In this document: piece by piece, positions 1-7,056 of the stretch
Position numbering within the stretch: the first letter of the stretch is position 1
Layout of the letters: each line of letters opens with the position of its first letter
Assembly (NCBI RefSeq): GCF_001187505.1
Contig: NZ_CP012150.1
Location: 434,001 to 498,000, forward strand
Direction: 5' to 3'
Source: Mycolicibacterium goodii
Lineage (GTDB): Bacteria > Actinomycetota > Actinomycetes > Mycobacteriales > Mycobacteriaceae
DNA length: 64,000 bases
The notes under the pieces: model-generated
The model's database searches: none
What the model saw: only the letters and a program-made list of their open reading frames with translations
Told to the model about the DNA's origin: nothing
Position numbers and translations under genes: made by a program

Positions 1-456
1 GGTGTCTCCGCCGTGGAAGAACCTCTGCCCGTCGGCTTCGACAACCCAGTTCACCTGCGGGTCACCCAGGCCGTCCACGGCGGGCACCGCTGTCACGAGG
101 AACGGCGCGATGTCGATACGTTCCCATTCGGTGACTTCGCGCGCGGTCATCGACGTCGCCGCGAGTCTCTGCTCGGCGGGTTCGGTGAGGGGCCTCCCCC
201 CTGCAACTGCCAGCGGCCGGAGAGGACGCAATACCAAGCCGTTGGGACCCACAGCGGATGCGATCGCGTCGATGTCCGTGTGGTCCTCGTGGAGATGGGT
301 GACGAGAGCGGCGAGCGCCGGTTGCCTGGCCGGCGCGTAGGCGCCCTGCGGCTGGCTCGACGTGAGAAGGGGAAAGTCGGTGATGTAGTCGATCACCAGT
401 GAGGAGCCGCCCGCCGTCAGTTCGATTCCGGCCCAACCGAGCCGCCGAATCATCAT
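1..456 (-). CDS. Metallo-beta-lactamase-fold hydrolase, partial at the window edge
   Basis: A reading frame begins at ATG 456 and runs without a stop to base 1, so its C-terminus lies outside the window. The N-terminus (MMIRRLGWAGIEL, then VIDYITDF) and the metal-binding motif HLHEDH near residue 54 are typical of MBL-fold metal-dependent hydrolases of the UPF0173/UlaG-like kind. The last visible residues, FFHGGDT, match the third conserved histidine/aspartate region. Reading ATG 456 followed by a second ATG at 453, with AAAGG about a dozen bases upstream, sets the start. The substrate cannot be told from the sequence. Confidence 0.85.
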   Translation of the reverse strand, partial: MMIRRLGWAGIELTAGGSSLVIDYITDFPLLTSSQPQGAYAPARQPALAALVTHLHEDHTDIDAIASAVGPNGLVLRPLRPLAVAGGRPLTEPAEQRLAATSMTAREVTEWERIDIAPFLVTAVPAVDGLGDPQVNWVVEADGQRFFHGGDT

Positions 457-529
457 TGCTGGGTTGGCCTTTCATAAGGGTCCCAGTCGGGTGCTGTGAC
501 GTGCCAGACGGGGCGGTAGTCGACCGGTG

Positions 530-1369
530 TCACTGCACCACCGCCGACAGCGGTGTCGGCGGTCGGTGAGTCCAGTTCTCGACCACCTCCGTCACCGTAG
601 CCAGATAGCCCCCGCGGATCGCCGCACCGAATGAGGTGAGAAGGGCCGCCACATGGTCTGGCATGCCGGCCTTCGTCAGCTCATCGAGAAACACCGCGTC
701 GTCGACGTCGACGACCTCTACGGTGTCTCCGGCAAGTGCTGCGAGGCCGTGCGCTGACACCGCCTCGGGCCCGGTGACGTCGTAGCTGCCTCGTGCGTCG
801 CGTCGGGTGGTCAATGCACTCGCGGCGACGGCGGCGCAGTCGCCGCGAGTCACGTACGCGGCCGCCCCAGCGCCGCTGTTGGAGATCAGCCGCCCGGTCG
901 CTGCGGCCCGTTCGATCACTGTCCGTTGCAGATCCGCGTAGAGATTGTTGCGCAGCACGGCCCATTCGAGTCCACTGGCCTCCAGGGCCTCCTCGGTCGC
1001 GCGGTGGTCGGGAACCACCAGCGCAGGGTTCTCAGATATCGGTTGGGGGACCGAGGTGTAGACGATTCTGCGCACTCCGGCGCGCCTGGCAGCGCCGATA
1101 GCCCTCAAATGACCGTCAAGTCGGTCACCGACGCGATCAGTGGAGATGATGAGCAGGTCCTCGATACCGTCGAAGGCAGCGACGAGGGTTGATCGGTCGC
1201 TGAAGTCGGCCAGACGAACCGACGCGCCTCGGTCCGCGAACCCCTGCAGGAGCGGAGTCAACGCTCGCGAGGTCAACACGATGTGTGCAGGAGTCGCCTT
1301 TCGCATCAAGTTCTCGGCCACCATGCTGCCCAGCTGACCCGAGGCCCCTGTTACGCCGATCGTCCTCAT
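530..1369 (-). CDS. NmrA-like NAD(P)-binding oxidoreductase (QorB-like quinone reductase family)
   Basis: This 279-residue protein starts MRTIGVTGASGQLG, the glycine-rich TGASGxxG dinucleotide-binding loop of atypical short-chain dehydrogenases. Length and layout match NmrA/QorB-type proteins that bind NAD(P)H and reduce quinones or act as redox sensors. The ATG at 1369 was chosen because the glycine loop normally starts within ten residues of the N-terminus; the longer in-frame extension would run through the shared promoter. It is divergent from an Rrf2 regulator with two operator-like palindromes between them, so it is probably that regulator's target. The substrate is not known. Confidence 0.85.
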   Translation of the reverse strand: MRTIGVTGASGQLGSMVAENLMRKATPAHIVLTSRALTPLLQGFADRGASVRLADFSDRSTLVAAFDGIEDLLIISTDRVGDRLDGHLRAIGAARRAGVRRIVYTSVPQPISENPALVVPDHRATEEALEASGLEWAVLRNNLYADLQRTVIERAAATGRLISNSGAGAAAYVTRGDCAAVAASALTTRRDARGSYDVTGPEAVSAHGLAALAGDTVEVVDVDDAVFLDELTKAGMPDHVAALLTSFGAAIRGGYLATVTEVVENWTHRPPTPLSAVVQ

Positions 1370-1387
1370 CTGAGATGACCCATCTGT

Positions 1388-1432
1388 AATCAGTGTGATT
1401 GCGAATTTCTTCCGAACGTAACCAGACTGATT
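1388..1432. promoter_or_regulatory. Two operator-like palindromes between the NmrA-like and Rrf2 genes
   Basis: The site at 1388-1400 is AATCAGTGTGATT, a perfect AATCA-N3-TGATT palindrome. The site at 1420-1432 is AACCAGACTGATT, the same palindrome with one changed base. They are exactly 32 bases apart, three helical turns on one face. Both lie between the divergent starts, where an autoregulated Rrf2 protein would bind. Binding is an inference. Confidence 0.6.
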
Positions 1433-1453
1433 GCGGTGTGTCAAACTCGACCT

Positions 1454-1888
1454 GTGCCCACACCGACGAGTACGCAGTTTGCGGTCGCCGTTCACGTGCT
1501 GACGTATCTGGCCGGCGTTCGAGACAACCGGCCTGTCACCTCGCCCGAGCTTGCGGGCAGCGTGTGCACTAGTCCTGAGTACGTACGCCGGGTGATGATT
1601 CCGCTGCGGACGGCAGGGATAGTCAGCTCAACCCCAGGCGCCAACGGGGGTTGGAGATTGGCGCAGAGCGCCGAATCGATCACCTTGGCCGAGATATGGC
1701 ACTTGACCCGCGGGACGGAACCGTCGATTGCCATGCACGCCCCCGACCCCTCCTGCATGACGGGCCGCGGCGTGCAGACAGCATTGACCGATATCGAACA
1801 TGACGTCGCCGATGCCGTAACTCAACGTCTTCAACACTGGACGATCGCCGCACTCCTGGAGCGCGTCGCCCGCCAAGCGCGCCCGTAA
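1454..1888 (+). CDS. Rrf2 family transcriptional regulator
   Basis: This protein of about 144 residues has the Rrf2 winged helix: STQFAVAVHVLTYLAG, then VTSPELAGSVCTSPEYVRRVM and GIVSSTPGANGGWRLA. The GANGG wing is diagnostic. The region that carries three cysteines in iron-sulfur members (IscR, NsrR) has a single cysteine here (PDPSC), so this looks like the cluster-free YwnA/CymR-type branch that senses small molecules or thiol state. GTG 1454 is preferred; an in-frame GTG at 1436 would add six residues. The divergent NmrA-like gene is the likely target. Confidence 0.88.
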   Translation: MPTPTSTQFAVAVHVLTYLAGVRDNRPVTSPELAGSVCTSPEYVRRVMIPLRTAGIVSSTPGANGGWRLAQSAESITLAEIWHLTRGTEPSIAMHAPDPSCMTGRGVQTALTDIEHDVADAVTQRLQHWTIAALLERVARQARP

Positions 1889-2223
1889 TCGGATCGATCA
1901 CACATCGACGACGCCGACACCGGGGAGCGGACTTAGCCCGTTTATCGTTCGATGCCTTGGGTGGAGATGAGCGCAATGTGTTCGGGGATAGACTCATACG
2001 CCCCACAGACCGAATGAACACCCAGCCAACCCAGGCCGCGGTCACCACACCATTGCTGGTCCGCCACCGCCGCGCTGTTGCCCAACACGTGACTTCGTGA
2101 GGCTGGCATGAACTGCTCCCGGCACTATGCCGAGGGTCTACCGGGCGTCCCCACGGAAATCTGCGAGACGCATAGAGTGTTGAGCAGACTCAAGGTATTG
2201 CCAACTGATACCGACACTATCGA
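1889..2223. other. Intergenic stretch with no gene recognised
   Basis: The 335 bases between the Rrf2 gene and the insertion element carry no open frame with family features on either strand. The sequence is less GC-rich toward 2160-2230, next to the IS110-type element, and may be old junction DNA. Confidence 0.4.
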
Positions 2224-2243
2224 CACCGCAACGATCTGCGGTG
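2224..2243. terminator. Small perfect hairpin downstream of the IS110 transposase
   Basis: CACCGCA (2224-2230) pairs perfectly with TGCGGTG (2237-2243) around a six-base loop. It lies about 22 bases past the transposase stop on the minus strand and could end that transcript or form part of the element's end. There is no T-run. Confidence 0.35.
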
Positions 2244-2264
2244 AAAGGACTCTCAATGAAGATG

Positions 2265-3473
2265 TCAAGCCGCCGATTTGGTGATCGGGGGTGAATCGGG
2301 TTGCCAGGTGCGGTTGTCGCGGATGAGGGCGTAGAGGACGTTGGTGCGTCGGCGTGCCAGGCAGATGGTGGCGGGGATTGGTCGTTTTCCTTCGTCTCGT
2401 TTGCGCTGGTAGTAGGCCTTGGAGTGCGGGTCGCAGCGGATGGCGGTCAGCGCGGACATGTACATCACCCGGCGCAGTCGTCGGCTGTAGCGCTTGGGTG
2501 CGTGCAGGCGTCCTGTGCGTTTTCCGGAGTCTCGTGGCACCGGGGCCAGTCCGGCCCAGGCGGCGAGTTGGTCGGCCGATCCGATCAGGGCGGGATCGCC
2601 GACGGCGGCCAGGAACTCCGCGCCGAGGCGGAAACCCATGCCGGGCAGGCTGGTGATCACTTCGGCCGCGGGATGGCGGCGAAATCGGTCCTCGATGTCG
2701 GCGTCGGTGGTTTTGATGCGGTCATCGAGGGCAATCACCTCCCCGGCCAGGTCGGCGACGAGCCCGGCGGCGACGTCTTCGCCGGGCAGGCGCACGGTCT
2801 GCGATTTGGCGGCGGTCACTGCTGCGGCGGCGATGGTGGCCGCGTTGCGCACCCCGGCATCGCTGAGCATCTTCGTCAGTCGCGAAACACCGGTGCGGCG
2901 AATGGCTTTCGGGCGCTGATACCGCGCCAACAAGACCACCCAGCCGCGGTCCTGGGTCAGCTGCGCGGCCCGCTCCAACGCTGGGCAGACCGCGATGAGT
3001 TGTTGACGGAGCCGGTTGATCGTGCGGGTGCGATCAGCGACCAGATCAGCGCGATGGGCGGTGTGCATCCGCAGTTCGGTGATCACGTCGTCGTCGGGAT
3101 GCAGCACCGGCAAATCGGCGCCACGCATCCGGGATTGGTCGGCGATCACACGTGCGTCTTTGGCATCGGTCTTGGCCTCCCCGCCGCGGTAGACGCTCGC
3201 AGCTTGCCAGACCGCACGGCCGGCCAGGTAACGGACCGACTTTCCGGAATCGGCCAGCACCGTCAACAGCAGGCTGGCGTACACCGTGGTCAAGTCCACC
3301 GTCCAGGACACGTCGTGGCTCAGCGCATCGACCTCGCCGATCAGTTCGCGGATCGTCTGCTCATCGTTGGCGAGCTTGCGCGACAACACCGCCACACCGT
3401 CACTGTTGACCACACAGTCCCAGTGGTGTTCCTTGCCGACATCCACACCGACCCACAACTGGCCCGTACCCAT
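2265..3473 (-). CDS. IS110 family transposase (DEDD recombinase)
   Basis: This 402-residue protein begins MGTGQLWVGVDVGKEHHW, the first catalytic Asp segment of the N-terminal DEDD (RuvC-like) domain. Further acidic positions include WTVDLTTV and TDAKDARVIAD. The C-terminal transposase domain follows (ITSLPGMGFRLGAEFLAAVGD, then LAAWAGLAPVPRDSGKRTG), with the conserved serine region typical of IS116/IS110/IS902. Length is usual and there is no frameshift, so the copy looks intact. ATG 3473 is chosen because AGGAGG sits seven bases upstream and the catalytic motif follows at once; a longer in-frame extension exists but runs into the non-coding end. Confidence 0.93.
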   Translation of the reverse strand: MGTGQLWVGVDVGKEHHWDCVVNSDGVAVLSRKLANDEQTIRELIGEVDALSHDVSWTVDLTTVYASLLLTVLADSGKSVRYLAGRAVWQAASVYRGGEAKTDAKDARVIADQSRMRGADLPVLHPDDDVITELRMHTAHRADLVADRTRTINRLRQQLIAVCPALERAAQLTQDRGWVVLLARYQRPKAIRRTGVSRLTKMLSDAGVRNAATIAAAAVTAAKSQTVRLPGEDVAAGLVADLAGEVIALDDRIKTTDADIEDRFRRHPAAEVITSLPGMGFRLGAEFLAAVGDPALIGSADQLAAWAGLAPVPRDSGKRTGRLHAPKRYSRRLRRVMYMSALTAIRCDPHSKAYYQRKRDEGKRPIPATICLARRRTNVLYALIRDNRTWQPDSPPITKSAA

Positions 3474-3610
3474 CGAACCTCCTGTTCTGTTGTTACCCAC
3501 CATGTTCCCCACGGACATCCCCGCCAGCGTTTCCTTAAACAAGCGATCAGATCGCAGATCTCAATCAGCGGCCAGAGAAGTCCAGGCAGGTCGGGCGGCC
3601 AGTCCTTTCA
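3474..3610 (-). ncRNA. Candidate IS110 bridge-RNA region
   Basis: The segment between the transposase start and the outer inverted repeat is non-coding on the minus strand and lies where IS110-group elements transcribe a structured RNA that pairs with target and donor DNA. It contains GATCTGCG (minus strand, about 3552-3559), which also occurs just outside the other end (2233-2240). That would suit a guide loop but is short enough to be chance. No fold was computed. Confidence 0.35.
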
Positions 3611-3720
3611 AGCCGCACCCACAGGCCGGCAAAGACGATGCAGCCTCACCCGACCCACCCGGGTTACAGCACAACGTAATAACACGAAGTAACTGCAACT
3701 ACGAACTTAAGGACATCGCG

Positions 3721-3905
3721 ATGTCAGACCACATCGTCGCCGGACCCGTTCCGCCGACCCTCATCGCCGACCTCACCGGCAAGACAGCACTGGTAACCGG
3801 TGGTTCTAAGGGAATTGGGGCGGCCACCGTGGCGCGGTTCGTCGCCGGGGGCGCCACAGTGTTGACCTCGGGGCGGTCTGAGCCGGACTCCCTATCAGAC
3901 GGGTT
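3721..3905 (+). pseudogene. N-terminal fragment of a short-chain dehydrogenase
   Basis: From ATG 3721 (AAGGA upstream) the frame encodes an SDR N-terminus: LTGKTALVTGGSKGIGAATVARFVAGGATVLTSGR, here given only to show the TGGSKGIG cofactor loop near residue 24. After about 60 residues SDR similarity stops and the same frame continues into an unrelated FAD-oxidase segment. The catalytic Ser-Tyr-Lys part is missing, so it cannot be a functional dehydrogenase. A deletion beside the IS110 element is the simplest cause. Confidence 0.75.
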
Positions 3906-4369
3906 GTCAGCAGGCCTGCAAGTCAGTGTCCGCGGCGGTGGCCACAACGCGGCGGGCACCGCGCTGTGTGACGGTGTCGTCGTCGATCTCCGCCGACATG
4001 AATGCTGTCGAGGTCGATCCCGTGGCGCGTCGTGCGCGCGTACAGGCCGGGGCCACGTGGCGCAATCTCGACAACGCCTGCCACGCACACGGATTGGTCG
4101 TCCCCGGCGGGGTGGTCTCCGACACCGGGGTAGCCGGGTTGACGTTGAGCGGTGGTCACGGGTGGGTCCGGCGGGCGCTCGGACTGAGTTGTGACCACGT
4201 CGTCGGTTTCCAGGTCGTTCTCGCCGACGGATCGCGGGTGCGAGCCGACGCGGATCACCACAGCGATCTGGACGGCGCGCTTCGCGGCGGCGGCGGGTTC
4301 TGCGTCGTCACCGCATTCGAATTCGACTTGCACCCGCTCGGCCCCGAAGTGTTCGCCAGTCGCCTGTAG
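3906..4369 (+). pseudogene. Frameshifted fragment of an FAD-linked (berberine-bridge type) oxidase
   Basis: Directly after the SDR fragment the frame encodes VSVRGGGHNAAGTALCDG, the N-terminal FAD-binding motif of PCMH/BBE oxidases. At about 3990 the homology shifts by one base into another frame: MNAVEVDPVARRARVQAG, then GHGWVRRALGLSCDHV and GGGGFCVVTAFEF. It stops at 4367-4369, before the substrate and BBE domains. The joined SDR-FAD frame plus the frameshift shows a decayed chimera. Bases 4370-4623 downstream show only weak, out-of-frame remains. Confidence 0.72.
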
Positions 4370-4623
4370 CACCGCGCCTGCCGCGAGTACCGCCTCACAC
4401 ACCGGGGCCAACGTGTCACCATCCCGCCCGAATTCGTACCTGCCTCATGCGTTTTCGCGTCTGTCGGGTCGTGCACAATCGCAACGGTGGCGCACGCTGA
4501 CTGGAGTCGTAGGGATGACATCGCTCGACGCCCGCGGCTGAGTTCAAAGGGCGTTAGGTGTAGCCAGCCTGTAAGTGGTGCGGCTGGTTGCGGCGACGCG
4601 ACGCCGCTACGTCACTGCGAATC

Positions 4624-5496
4624 TTACCGCTGCGCTGCCGCGGCCACTCGCTCGCGAAGTAGGTCAAGTTTCGCGGCGTCGCGACTACCCGGGACAGCCC
4701 AATTGAGCACGATGTGCAGGTCGGCGCGCTCGATGGTGAGGATGTCGCAATCGAGGGTGATGCCGCCGAGTTCGGGGTGCACGATCGTCTTGTGTGATCC
4801 GCCCAGGGGCAGAGTCTCGTACCGTGCCCACAGATCGCCGAAGCGCGAGTTCGTTTCACGGAGGCCGGTGATCAGTTCGGTAACCGCACGGTCGTCCGGG
4901 TAGCGCTCGGCGGCGCGCCGTAGATCGGAGACCATCATGCGCTCGAAGGCGTCGGTGTGTGCCGCATCACGCTCCACCACCGACGCACCGTCGGGACTGG
5001 CGCCAGCGAAGTGACCCCAGACCATATTTTGGGCCGGACCGCCGACCGGTGCAGTGATGTCGAGGCTGCTAGGCACGCCGAACAATTCGCTCCACAGCGG
5101 GTTGCACTGCACGGCGTCCCAGGCGGCGGTGAAAACGGCCACGGGCGTTTCGCTCATCCGGTCGATCATGCGCTGCACACCAGGTGGGATCGCGCGCGGC
5201 ACCGACCCCGCCGGCGGGACGATGGAGCCGGCCAGGCGAAAGAACGCTTCGCGATCTACGGCGTTGAGTTGCAGGACCCTCGCCAAGGCCTGGAGCACCT
5301 GGGGCGAAGGATTCGTCGCGCGGCCCTGCTCCAATTGCACCAGGTAGTCGAACGAGATTCCGGCCATGAGCGCGAGTTCCTCACGCCGCAGGCCGGGCAC
5401 GCGGCGGTCGCCGCCACCGGAGAGGCCCACCTGAGCCGGGCCGGTGTTCTCGCGCCATGCCCGCAGGGCGCTGCCTAACTCAGTCCGGGTCGCCAT
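4624..5496 (-). CDS. XRE family regulator with MmyB-like ligand-binding domain
   Basis: This 290-residue protein has an N-terminal helix-turn-helix (about residues 35-75: LRREELALMAGISFDYLVQLEQG, with the RREEL motif typical of this group). A long C-terminal domain (about 110-285) follows with the MmyB pattern NPLWSELF and a run of conserved acidic and aromatic residues. Such proteins usually control a neighbouring dehydrogenase and may bind a fatty-acid-like ligand. The gene lies downstream of and convergent with the SDR fragment, and divergent from the NAD(P) reductase at 5723, the more likely surviving target. Confidence 0.88.
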   Translation of the reverse strand: MATRTELGSALRAWRENTGPAQVGLSGGGDRRVPGLRREELALMAGISFDYLVQLEQGRATNPSPQVLQALARVLQLNAVDREAFFRLAGSIVPPAGSVPRAIPPGVQRMIDRMSETPVAVFTAAWDAVQCNPLWSELFGVPSSLDITAPVGGPAQNMVWGHFAGASPDGASVVERDAAHTDAFERMMVSDLRRAAERYPDDRAVTELITGLRETNSRFGDLWARYETLPLGGSHKTIVHPELGGITLDCDILTIERADLHIVLNWAVPGSRDAAKLDLLRERVAAAAQR

Positions 5497-5722
5497 CGCT
5501 CAAGTATGCGCTGCCGCCGCAGCGACTGGGTGGTACCGACAGTCATAGGGAAGGCAACGCCTGGTGCGGCATGGCCAACCGAGATCAGGATCGTGTCGTG
5601 GGTTCAACGCTGACCACCCACACGTGTTGTGACGGGTCACGCCTTCGGATGAACCCGTCAGCGACGACAGCAGACCCCGACGGCCATTAGCCGTCACCGA
5701 CTCAGAATCGAGATTTCCACCC

Positions 5723-6523
5723 ATGACGCAAACAATCGGGATCATCGGCGCCGGCTTGGTCGGCGGCGCGACCGCCCGTCTGGCCATCGACGCGGGCTAC
5801 AACGTCGTGCTCAGCAACTCGCGAGGACCGGAATCGATCGCGAAGCTGGTCCAGGGACTCGGCCCGTCTGCACGGGCGGGAACGGTTGAGGAGGCCATCG
5901 ATGCCGGCGACATTGTAGCCATCCCCCTACCCATAGGAGTCTTCGAGACTCTGCCCGCCGACAAGTTCGCCGGGAAGGTGGTCATCGACCAGACCAACTA
6001 CTACCCCGAGTTCTGGCGGAACACCGAGCTGGACAACGGGGAACTCACCTCCAGCGAGCTCATTCAGCGCCACCTCAAGGACGCCCACGTCGTCAAGGCG
6101 CTGTACAACCTGGACTGGAACCACATGTACTCCAACGCCCGCCCCCAGGGCGACCCCGAACGCACCGCACTGCCGATCGCCGGTGACGACGCCGCCGCCA
6201 AGCAGGCCGTAACGCAGTTCCTGGAGACCGTCGGGTACAACGTCGTCGACGCCGGCCCGCTCGCCGAGAGCTGGCGCATCGAGCCCAACACCGAGATCTA
6301 CTTCTGGCCCTACGCCCCCGCCATCCCGGACGGACTGTTTGAGGACGAGCAGAAGAGCTACTACCTCCAGCACCCGGTCCCCCCCGTCTCGCCGGAGACC
6401 GCGGCCAAGATGATCGCCGACGCCGAGCGCCCGTCACCGATCGGCGGGACGCTGGCGGCCATGCCTCCGGCCCACGTCGCGATCTTCATGGACCAGGCGA
6501 GCGAAAACACCATCAACAAATAA
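5723..6523 (+). CDS. NAD(P)-binding reductase of the NADPH:F420 oxidoreductase-like family
   Basis: This 266-residue protein begins MTQTIGIIGAGLVGGATARLA, a Rossmann GxGxxG loop, then NSRGPES, the usual NADP-phosphate-binding position. A DIVAIPLP strand and KVVIDQTNYYPEF follow, as in COG2085 proteins (F420-dependent NADP reductase relatives). The C-terminal part is longer than in the core family. Its substrate is unknown. The XRE/MmyB gene upstream is divergent, with 226 bases between them. No pseudogene signs. Confidence 0.82.
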   Translation: MTQTIGIIGAGLVGGATARLAIDAGYNVVLSNSRGPESIAKLVQGLGPSARAGTVEEAIDAGDIVAIPLPIGVFETLPADKFAGKVVIDQTNYYPEFWRNTELDNGELTSSELIQRHLKDAHVVKALYNLDWNHMYSNARPQGDPERTALPIAGDDAAAKQAVTQFLETVGYNVVDAGPLAESWRIEPNTEIYFWPYAPAIPDGLFEDEQKSYYLQHPVPPVSPETAAKMIADAERPSPIGGTLAAMPPAHVAIFMDQASENTINK

Positions 6524-6886
6524 CTCGGCATGCGGACCGCAGGCGTCAGCTTGAATCGGAGAAGACAGGCACTCTCGATACTGACACCGTGAGACCGACT
6601 GTCGAGCAACGGCTCTGAGACTGAGTCTGCTTGCGGACAGAGCACCGAGACTGCGGCACACTCGTCGAAGCCGCAGGCTTCGACGAGTGTGCCGTTTAGC
6701 CCTGATCGCGCCGGAAAGGCACACGCGAGGATCCTGCGGCGCTCGCCGACATGACGAATGCCCCAATGCGCCAAGGTTTCTGACGATAGGCGCAGCCAGC
6801 GCTCTTGCTCGGTCGTGCCGATTCCATACCGACGGTGTACTAGCCTGGACGATATGGCGGCCACGGTCGGTCCGGACGGGCTCGAC
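6524..6886. other. Intergenic stretch with a long perfect hairpin
   Basis: No gene is recognised between the reductase and the IS630 remnant. The only strong structure is the inverted repeat at 6655-6693, described separately. The frames that cross this stretch have no family features. Confidence 0.4.
6655..6693. terminator. Perfect 18-bp inverted repeat with 3-base loop
   Basis: GGCACACTCGTCGAAGCC (6655-6672), loop GCA, then its exact complement (6676-6693), followed by GTTTAGC. The position, 130 bases past the reductase stop, suits a transcription terminator; mycobacterial terminators often lack a long T-run. A mobile palindrome is the alternative, since an IS630 remnant follows. Confidence 0.5.
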
Positions 6887-7032
6887 ACGTTGGTTCGCCG
6901 AGGCGACCACCAAGAAACTGCGGCGCGGGCACCCCCACATCGGTGCGCCAACTCAACGCCGACATCCGCGCGTGGATCCAAACCTGGAACGGCAACCCCC
7001 GGCCCTACGTCTGGACCCGTCCACACGATGTC
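6887..7032 (+). pseudogene. Decayed C-terminus of an IS630-type transposase
   Basis: The segment encodes RWFAEATTKKLRRG in one frame and, after a one-base shift near 6930, VRQLNADIRAWIQTWN and NPRPYVWT in the next. This is the conserved end of IS630/Tc1-like transposases just after the last catalytic acidic residue. The catalytic domain is missing and the end of the protein is lost. It abuts the 3' end of the amidase gene. Confidence 0.75.
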
Positions 7033-7056
7033 CAGTTGGACGTGGAAGTGAGAACT

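Larger units (their letters stand above)
2242..3610 (-). mobile_element. IS110-type insertion element (limits approximate)
   Basis: The single transposase gene at 2265-3473 is flanked by a 10-base inverted repeat: TGAAAGGACT at 2242-2251 and AGTCCTTTCA at 3601-3610. Both copies are preceded by TGCGG on the outer side when read inward. IS110 elements use a RuvC-like DEDD recombinase with no true terminal repeats or target duplication, so these repeats are only candidate limits. About 130 non-coding bases (3474-3610) lie upstream of the gene inside the element, where IS110-group elements encode their bridge RNA. Confidence 0.6.

Noticed and set aside
2301..3692. 463-residue frame on the plus strand
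   Set aside because: It is antisense to the IS110 transposase and has no family features.
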